The notes beneath the pieces were generated by a model. The model made no database searches, was not told the origin of the DNA, and saw only the letters and a program-made list of their open reading frames with translations. Shown here in pieces: positions 1 through 5,026 of a DNA stretch of 5,026 bases; the first letter of the stretch is position 1, and every line of letters starts with the position of its first letter. This DNA is from Kofleriaceae bacterium (lineage in GTDB: Bacteria > Myxococcota_A > Polyangia > Haliangiales > Haliangiaceae). The stretch spans positions 1-5,026 of the forward strand of contig JAESTW010000623.1 in the NCBI GenBank assembly GCA_016763395.1, read 5' to 3'. Position numbers and translations under genes: made by a program.

Positions 1-26
1 GACACTCGAACCAACAATCGGGTGTC
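1..26. repeat. Small inverted repeat at the window edge
   Basis: GACACTCGA and TCGGGTGTC can pair as a nine-base stem around an eight-base loop. One pair is a T-G wobble on the plus strand and an A-C mismatch on the minus strand. No T-tract follows on either visible side. It could be an operator or part of a structure that continues outside the window. I see nothing else supportable between 1 and 151. Confidence 0.3.
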
Positions 27-151
27 TCAAGCTTGCTAGCGACTCTTGCCAGACACATCGCAACAAAGTTTAACTTCCACTTCACTGTCAATTTCGTATG
101 CGTCGAACTCAAGTTTTTATTACGCACTAGCTTGTTTTCCTAACTGCAGCC

Positions 152-191
152 AAAAAAGAAACGAGCCCAAGAGGTATTCCCCTTGGACTCG
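152..191 (-). terminator. Rho-independent terminator of the two-gene unit
   Basis: On the minus strand, positions 191-162 form a 13-bp uninterrupted stem (two G-T wobbles) with an AATA loop. The 5' arm begins CGAGTCCAAG and the 3' arm ends CTTGGGCTCG. TTTCTTTTTT (161-152) follows directly. The stem starts 28 bases after the TAA stop of the OmpA-family gene (222-220). The plus-strand side has no T-tract after the stem, so it should act only on right-to-left transcription. Confidence 0.93.
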
Positions 192-219
192 CAACTATTG
201 GTCTCAGTAGAAGTACGGC

Positions 220-1995
220 TTACTGGTCCATTGCCTCCTCACTTGGGCCACTGTCGTTTCTCTGGATGTCACTCGGTTTCTTGCCACCCACAATCACAAA
301 CTCAACTCGGCGATTGGTCGTTCGCCCTTTGTCGGTTGCATTGCTTGCGATTGGTTTCGCTTCGCCAACGCCTACTGCGGACAGCCTTGATGCTTCCACG
401 CCCTTATTGACAAGGTATGCCATTACCGCTTTCGCACGGGCATCGCTGAGTGAGGCATTACTCGCCTCACTACCACGAGAGTCGGTATGACCTTCCACCC
501 TCACTTTGGCGATCTCTGTATGCGCAGTCAACACTTGAGCCACGTTGTCCAGAAGCGCGTACGACACAGGGAGAATCTCAGCCTTGTTGGTCTTGAAGTA
601 GACTCGGTCAAGTAGCATCAGTCCGGTATCACCGACCGAGACCTTCGGCTGGAATTTACAGCCCTCCAGGTCAACTTCGCCGGGGATGTCAGGACACAGA
701 TCCAAACGGTCGACCACAGTATCGCCATCTCTGTCCGGATCAGGGCATCCTTTTGCCGATGCAACGCCGGCGGTGTCGCGGCACTCATCTTCAGCATCCA
801 ATATGCCGTCCTTGTCATTGTCGTCGTCCGGACATCCATCCTCGTCTTCGAAGCCGTCGTTGTCTTCAGCACGTTGTGGACACTGATCAACTTGATCGTT
901 TAGTCCATCGCCGTCGGCATCACCAATCTCGTCGGGACAGCCATCGCTATCGTCCACGCCATTGATTGTCTCTGCTTCTGCCGGACAATCGTCGTCTTTG
1001 TCTAGGATACCGTCTCCATCACTGTCAACAGGCGCAGCCACAGGTGGAAGTTCCTCAGCTTCTTCTTCTCGCTGAAAGCGCAGACCAAGAAGAGCCCGCC
1101 AATCGGGTGCTCCATAGCCTTGTGAGGTCCCAAAACCTGTTGCCGCAAACACCGTTGTCGGGCCGGGAACGTCGTATACAGCGCCGAATCGAAGTTCACT
1201 GAAATTGCGATTGAAGGAGCCCCCAAAGTCATTGGCAGCAGTTGCCACCGCATAGGTCAAATCCAATTCGACATCTCCTGCGCTCATTGGCATGCGATAT
1301 CCGACGCCGGCGTGGCTGTAGATTTCGTCCCCTATCACCAAGTTGATGGCAGAGGTATTCTTGCGGAGACGATAACCAAGGTTAGCGGCTAAGCGCAAGC
1401 CGCTATCAAACGAGCGAGACACCAAGACCTCTGGCGTCCATGCCGCAGAAGGATCGCCAAAGTAGTCAGTCGATTTACCCGTAGGCAAGGTGAAGGCCAC
1501 GGACAACCCGACATGGACTCCCACGTCCGCCTGACTCAGCAGAGCGACCTTGGGAGTCAGTACGATATCACCCAGTCCAAACCCGGACAGTGAGTTGGGC
1601 TGCATCGCAAGAGTACCCTGGTCTTCACTTTGGCCAATCACCAGCGGCACTGAGACTCCCAGGGCGTAGCGATCGAGTAGCCCCACGACGCCCGTAATAC
1701 TTCCGCCAGTTCGACTTGAAACCAGCGATCCTTGCCGTGTCCGGTTGCCATCGGCATCCGTACTGTAGAGCGTCAACGGGTCATCTGAATACCCCAGCCA
1801 GACGGCCATGGAGTACTCGAGATGTTTGGGCACGTTCGCCCATTCCACGTCCAGTATGCCCTCGGCATCCGTTGCAATGCGAAAACGTTCCACACTGTAG
1901 TCACTCGAGATTTGGCTTTGAGCCTGTGCGTCTCCGCTGAGAACAACTACGACAGCAGTCATAGCTATGGCAATATCAATCTTCTTTATATTCAT
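220..1995 (-). CDS. OmpA-family outer-membrane protein with TSP3 calcium repeats
   Basis: A complete 591-residue protein that probably tethers the outer membrane to peptidoglycan. Residues 1-25 form a signal peptide (KK start, AVVVVL core, likely cleavage AQA|QSQ). Residues about 30-308 alternate hydrophobic and polar residues, contain glycine-rich turns and a GDxxLTPK...FTLPTGK pattern, and end in LLGLRF, as expected of a beta-barrel. Residues 324-447 are thrombospondin type-3 repeats: four Asp loops near D324, D359, D392 and D421, with eight cysteines (337, 353, 372, 388, 405, 417, 434, 446). Residues about 460-568 are an OmpA C-terminal domain with VYFKTNKAEI, GHTDSRG and NRRVEFVI. D505 and R520 have the 15-residue spacing of the known diaminopimelate-binding pair. 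A hydrophilic tail of about 22 residues follows. The ATG at 1995 has a good Shine-Dalgarno and overlaps the upstream stop. The OmpA domain is certain; barrel strand number and any partner are not. Confidence 0.95.
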   Translation of the reverse strand: MNIKKIDIAIAMTAVVVVLSGDAQAQSQISSDYSVERFRIATDAEGILDVEWANVPKHLEYSMAVWLGYSDDPLTLYSTDADGNRTRQGSLVSSRTGGSITGVVGLLDRYALGVSVPLVIGQSEDQGTLAMQPNSLSGFGLGDIVLTPKVALLSQADVGVHVGLSVAFTLPTGKSTDYFGDPSAAWTPEVLVSRSFDSGLRLAANLGYRLRKNTSAINLVIGDEIYSHAGVGYRMPMSAGDVELDLTYAVATAANDFGGSFNRNFSELRFGAVYDVPGPTTVFAATGFGTSQGYGAPDWRALLGLRFQREEEAEELPPVAAPVDSDGDGILDKDDDCPAEAETINGVDDSDGCPDEIGDADGDGLNDQVDQCPQRAEDNDGFEDEDGCPDDDNDKDGILDAEDECRDTAGVASAKGCPDPDRDGDTVVDRLDLCPDIPGEVDLEGCKFQPKVSVGDTGLMLLDRVYFKTNKAEILPVSYALLDNVAQVLTAHTEIAKVRVEGHTDSRGSEASNASLSDARAKAVMAYLVNKGVEASRLSAVGVGEAKPIASNATDKGRTTNRRVEFVIVGGKKPSDIQRNDSGPSEEAMDQ

Positions 1996-4900
1996 CGCGT
2001 TGCCCCTTCCTGTGTTTCATTGAGAGTGTCGTCCGCTTCTTTTCGACGCCGTCTGTAGAGCAGCAAGCCCATGACTAGCAAGAAGAGCCATCCACTCTTG
2101 TTTGTGCCACTTGCTTGGCAACCGCCACCAGCAAGTCCGAGGTGGTCATTGAAACCATCTTCGTTATCGTCTTTTGTACAGATACCTGGGGCTCCATCGC
2201 TTGTGTCACAGATGCCGCTGGCGCAGGAGTTAGCTCCTGTTAGACCATCAGTGTCCGAGGAACAATTGCTGAGGAACTCAATCTTGCAAAACTGGTTGCA
2301 ACCATCGCCGGACACCAGATTGCCATCGTCGCAACCCTCGTTCGCCGCAAGTTCACCATCTCCACAGCTTTCCAGCGCGCTACAAACACCCGCCTCGCAC
2401 CTGCCGCTTTGACACTCTTGGTCATCCATGCACGCGCCGCCCGGCTCAATCAGGCAAGTGGCAGTACAGCCATCGCCATCATCTTGGTTACCGTCATCAC
2501 AGCCTTCACCGACCTCGGCCATCCCGTTGCCGCAGTCGGCAATACAGACGCCATTGCCAGTATCGCAACGCTGACTGAGACAAGAGGCGTCTCCGGTAAT
2601 GCCCTCTGCATCAGAATTGCAGGAAGAGCCCACTTCTACCAAGCAGCTTAGGCTACAGCCATCGCCGTCGTTGGCGTTGCCATCGTCGCAACCTTCACCA
2701 GCCTCTAAGACGCCATTGCCACAACCTGGTAGCACTTGACACACGCCAGGGTTTCCGCCGCCAGTGTTGCACAGTCCGGTTTCACAAGAGAGGTTACCGG
2801 TAGCGCCAGCACTATCGACGTTACAAGGAAGACCACGCTCGATTTTACAATCGGACGAACAGCCGTCGTCGTTCGCGGTATTGCCATCATCGCAACCTTC
2901 GCCAGGTTCCAGTATGGTGTTGCCACAAACTCCGCCAGGGACACAGACGTTTCGACCGGGGTCGCACGCAGCGCTGTCACAGGAGGCATTGCCAATAGCT
3001 CCCTGGTCGTCGTCGTTGCAAAGTTGTCCGTTTTCGATTAAGCAATCCGAACTACAACCATCGCTGGCCGTGGTATTGCCGTCGTCGCAACCTTCCCCTG
3101 CTTCGAGCGTACCATTGCCACAAGTATTGGCAGGCTCACAAGTTCCAGGTTGTCCGGCGGACATATCACAGAAGTCGCTGGCACAGGAACTGTTGCCCAA
3201 GCTAGCGTGACAATCCATGCCATCTTCAATCAAGCAAAGTTGGTCACAACCATCACCCGTCTGAAGGTTGCCATCGTCGCAACCTTCGCCTGGGTCTAGC
3301 GAGCTGTTTCCACAAGTATCAACGGCAGCACAGAAGCCGGGAACACCCGCGCTATCGTTGCACAGTCCACTTGCGCAGGAATCGTCTCCGATATTTCCTG
3401 GCGCCTGAACATTGCACGCGATTGCATCTTCAAGGAAGCAGCTTGAGTCACAACCATCACTGTCCGTCGTATTGCTGTCATCACAACCCTCGCCGGCTTC
3501 GAGTAGACCATTGCCGCAAGTGTTGAGTGGTTCACAAGTGCCGTCATCGCAGTTTCCGCTGGCACATGAGAAGTCGAGTAGACTGCCCGGACTAGTCTGG
3601 TTACAGCTTTGTCCGTCTTCTAAAAAGCAGAAGCTATTGCAACCATCGGCATCGACATTGTTACCGTCATCACAGCCTTCGCCTGGGTCTAAGACTCCAT
3701 CGCCACAATTCGCGGCGGTCGTACACTCAAGGGTTACATCGTCGCAGAAGTTAGAGACACAAGAGGCACCGGACATCAGTCCAGGGGCAACGAGGCCGCA
3801 GGCCACACCGTCCTCGATAAAGCAGTTTGCAGAACATGCGTCTCCATCGATCGTGTTGCCGTCATCACAGCCTTCGCCGGTTTCAAGGACGCCATTGCCG
3901 CAAGCGTTACTCGGCTCACACATTCCCGAGCCGCTGCTGGCATCGCAGATGCCGCTTGCGCAGCTATCGTCGGTACTGCATGGGTTTCCGGTTTCAATCA
4001 GGCAGTTGCTATTGCAGCTGTCTCCGTTGTTCAGGTTGCCATCATCGCAACCCTCACCTGGGTCCACCACTCCATCGGCACAGCGGTTGCTGGCCACACA
4101 GAGATCATCGATACAAGAGGAGCTGATGCAAGAGCTTGCGCCAACATCGCCCGGACTTGTTGCATTGCAAGCGTTCCCGTTTTCGACCTGACAACTACTG
4201 CCACAGCCATCGCCACCGGAGAGATTGCCGTCATCGCAGCCTTCACCGCTTTCGAGAAGGCCATTTCCGCAGACGTCCGGAAGTTCACAGACAGCCATCG
4301 TTTGAGTGCTGTCGCATACTCCTGAGTCACAATCGTCATCGACAGAACATGGCTGTCCGAGTTCTGCGTCACAGGAGAGAGAACAACCATCATTTGAAAT
4401 CAGATTGCCATCATCGCAACCTTCGGACGCATCGACGAATCCATTGCCGCAGGTGTCCGCGGCTTCGCAGAGCGCTGGGGCGTTGCCCAAGGCATCGCAA
4501 ACTCCACTATCGCAATCGCCAGGGGCATTGCAAACGCCGCCATTCTCGATGAGACAGTTGTGCGCACAACCGTCATTTGCAATCAGGTTTCCGTCGTCAC
4601 AGGATTCGCCTGCGTCGAGTGTTCCGTTTCCGCAGGTGTCTGTTGGCTCGCAAGTGTTGCTGCCTAGAAGGTCGCACACGCCAGTGCATTGGGCATCGTC
4701 CGTACAAGCGCCGCCGTCCTCAATAACGCAACTCAGTGTACAGCCGTCATTTGAAATCAGGTTTCCATCATCACAGGATTCACCGGTTTCCAATGTACCG
4801 TTTCCGCAGGTGTCTGTTGGCTCGCAAGTGTTGCTACCTAGAAGGTCGCAAACACCGGTGCATTGGGCGTCATTCGTACAAGCTTCACCATCTTCTCTCA

Positions 4901-5026
4901 GGCAACTCAGCGTACAGCCGTCATTTGCAATCAGGTTTCCATCATCGCAGGATTCTCCGGTTTCCAATGTACCGTTTCCGCAAGTGTCTGTCGGCTCGCA
5001 AGTGTTGCTGCCTAGAAGGTCGCAAA
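1992..5026 (-). CDS. Giant cysteine-rich DUF4215-repeat surface protein with MYXO-CTERM-like anchor, 5' truncated
   Basis: The frame is open to the right edge, so the N-terminus and signal peptide lie outside; 1010 residues are visible. Fifteen full repeats of 56-68 residues start at 4982, 4808, 4634, 4451, 4271, 4082, 3902, 3707, 3518, 3314, 3122, 2927, 2723, 2534 and 2366. Each has exactly eight cysteines: CGNGxLExGEGCDDGN, then DGCxxxC, then CxxxxxC, SGxC and a final C. The first half matches the Myxococcus cysteine-rich repeat / DUF4215 family, which is of unknown function and found on secreted proteins. After the repeats come DDNEDGFND (calcium-type loop), GGGC, a hydrophobic stretch, RRRR and 16 further residues. 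The repeat region has no Trp or Tyr and almost no Lys, but is rich in Asp, Asn, Gly and Ser. The even cysteine count implies disulfides formed outside the cytoplasm. A role as stalk or adhesin is inference; no enzymatic domain is visible. Confidence 0.93.
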   Translation of the reverse strand, partial: CDLLGSNTCEPTDTCGNGTLETGESCDDGNLIANDGCTLSCLREDGEACTNDAQCTGVCDLLGSNTCEPTDTCGNGTLETGESCDDGNLISNDGCTLSCVIEDGGACTDDAQCTGVCDLLGSNTCEPTDTCGNGTLDAGESCDDGNLIANDGCAHNCLIENGGVCNAPGDCDSGVCDALGNAPALCEAADTCGNGFVDASEGCDDGNLISNDGCSLSCDAELGQPCSVDDDCDSGVCDSTQTMAVCELPDVCGNGLLESGEGCDDGNLSGGDGCGSSCQVENGNACNATSPGDVGASSCISSSCIDDLCVASNRCADGVVDPGEGCDDGNLNNGDSCNSNCLIETGNPCSTDDSCASGICDASSGSGMCEPSNACGNGVLETGEGCDDGNTIDGDACSANCFIEDGVACGLVAPGLMSGASCVSNFCDDVTLECTTAANCGDGVLDPGEGCDDGNNVDADGCNSFCFLEDGQSCNQTSPGSLLDFSCASGNCDDGTCEPLNTCGNGLLEAGEGCDDSNTTDSDGCDSSCFLEDAIACNVQAPGNIGDDSCASGLCNDSAGVPGFCAAVDTCGNSSLDPGEGCDDGNLQTGDGCDQLCLIEDGMDCHASLGNSSCASDFCDMSAGQPGTCEPANTCGNGTLEAGEGCDDGNTTASDGCSSDCLIENGQLCNDDDQGAIGNASCDSAACDPGRNVCVPGGVCGNTILEPGEGCDDGNTANDDGCSSDCKIERGLPCNVDSAGATGNLSCETGLCNTGGGNPGVCQVLPGCGNGVLEAGEGCDDGNANDGDGCSLSCLVEVGSSCNSDAEGITGDASCLSQRCDTGNGVCIADCGNGMAEVGEGCDDGNQDDGDGCTATCLIEPGGACMDDQECQSGRCEAGVCSALESCGDGELAANEGCDDGNLVSGDGCNQFCKIEFLSNCSSDTDGLTGANSCASGICDTSDGAPGICTKDDNEDGFNDHLGLAGGGCQASGTNKSGWLFLLVMGLLLYRRRRKEADDTLNETQEGATR
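2003..2011 (-). promoter_or_regulatory. Shine-Dalgarno sequence of the OmpA-family gene, inside the upstream gene
   Basis: On the minus strand AGGAAGGGG is followed by a seven-base spacer and the ATG at 1995. It lies within the Q-E-G-A codons near the end of the repeat protein, and the junction is ATGA: the upstream stop TGA (1994-1992) overlaps the ATG. This fixes the start of the downstream gene and suggests that ribosomes finishing the repeat protein reinitiate on it. Confidence 0.88.
2043..2129 (-). other. MYXO-CTERM-like C-terminal sorting signal of the repeat protein
   Basis: The segment reads GGGC, a nine-residue polar linker QASGTNKSG, the hydrophobic run WLFLLVMGLLLY, then RRRR. The order of Gly-Cys motif, short transmembrane helix and Arg cluster at the extreme C-terminus is that of MYXO-CTERM signals, which in myxobacteria are thought to be processed by CPBP-type intramembrane proteases (myxosortases), with the conserved Cys as a key residue. 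The Cys codon is at 2118-2120; it is the one visible cysteine that belongs to no repeat. The hydrophobic core is short (about 12 residues). Sixteen more residues follow the arginines, which is atypical. The signal type is inferred from pattern only. Confidence 0.75.
2178..5026 (-). repeat. In-frame tandem array of 15 complete cysteine-rich units (168-204 bp each), continuing off the window
   Basis: The coding repeat fills almost the whole upstream gene. Successive unit lengths from 4982 downward are 58, 58, 61, 60, 63, 60, 65, 63, 68, 64, 65, 68, 63 and 56 residues; the last unit reaches its eighth cysteine after 63 residues, at 2178. The most conserved DNA word on the plus strand is the reverse complement of GEGCDDGN, seen in every unit with mostly third-position changes. 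The main variation is the spacing between cysteines 5 and 6. Departures from the core are CDDSN (unit 9), DSC and DAC in place of DGC (units 6 and 7), and CGNS and CGNT (units 10 and 12). Positions 4983-5026 are the tail of a further unit. Confidence 0.95.
4635..4982 (-). repeat. Two adjacent near-identical 174-bp units (recent tandem duplication)
   Basis: Units 4809-4982 and 4635-4808 have the same length. I count about 20 base differences in 174 (roughly 88% identity) and 5 amino-acid differences in 58. The partial unit at 4983-5026 is also almost identical to both at its end (CDLLGSNTCEPTDT in all three). The other units differ much more from one another. This points to recent duplication or gene conversion at the upstream end of the array. 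Confidence 0.88.

Noticed and set aside
1..58. Minus-strand ATG at 58 with an open frame of 19 codons to the edge, and TTGACA at 91-86 upstream of it
   Set aside because: There is no Shine-Dalgarno, no good -10 box at 16-18 bases from TTGACA, and no recognisable sequence in the short peptide; too little is visible to call a gene.
183..1202. Several short open frames on the plus strand and in other minus-strand frames within the OmpA-family gene
   Set aside because: They overlap a clear, fully supported gene, have no recognisable domains and no convincing start signals; their His/Arg/Ser-rich products are typical of shadow frames.
2764..4191. Long open plus-strand frames opposite the repeat gene, with recurring PSSQPSP-like segments
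   Set aside because: They are the antisense image of the repeated CDDGN...DGC codons; the periodic motif comes from the minus-strand repeat. No ribosome binding site, domain or sensible composition is visible.
4965..4967. TTG at 4967 as a possible start of the repeat protein
   Set aside because: The frame is open upstream to the window edge and encodes the end of another repeat unit (CEPTDTCGNGT), so this TTG is an internal Leu codon of the repeat.
2178..5026. Regularly spaced repeated DNA words that could suggest a CRISPR array
   Set aside because: The spacing is 168-204 bases, the frame stays open throughout, and the differences between units are mostly synonymous or conservative, so this is a protein repeat.

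Overview
The window holds two consecutive minus-strand genes that end at a strong intrinsic terminator, so transcription runs from right to left. The predicted proteins are of a kind typical of Myxococcota and related former delta-proteobacteria (Bradymonadota-like lineages): a long tandem array of the 'Myxococcus cysteine-rich repeat' (DUF4215-type, CGNGxxExGExCDDGN) with a MYXO-CTERM-like C-terminal sorting signal, and an OmpA-family protein with thrombospondin type-3 calcium repeats between its barrel and its peptidoglycan-binding domain. By eye, base composition is close to half G+C. That is low for cultivated myxobacteria (usually well above 60%) and hints at an uncultured or unusual member. 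This taxonomic guess rests on protein architecture only.

Layout, right to left. Positions 5026-1992 hold a 5'-truncated gene for a giant surface protein. At least 1010 residues are visible, made of fifteen complete eight-cysteine repeats plus the tail of a sixteenth. They are followed by a DxNxDGxxD calcium-type loop, a GGGC motif, a short transmembrane stretch, four arginines and a 16-residue tail. Its stop overlaps the ATG of the next gene in an ATGA junction. Positions 1995-220 hold a complete 591-residue OmpA-type outer-membrane protein with a signal peptide. A 13-bp hairpin with a T-rich tract follows 28 bases after its stop (152-191). Positions 1-151 hold no gene I can support, only a small inverted repeat at the very edge.

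The two genes look like one transcription unit with translational coupling. The Shine-Dalgarno sequence of the OmpA gene lies inside the last codons of the repeat protein. Both products are exported, acidic, disulfide-prone and carry calcium-loop motifs. A plausible but unproven reading is a surface module: a long rigid stalk presented on the cell surface, made together with a barrel protein that ties the outer membrane to peptidoglycan. The most interesting points are the mosaic of two repeat subtypes, the near-identical 174-base units at the upstream end, the tail that extends past the sorting signal, and the coupling of the two genes.
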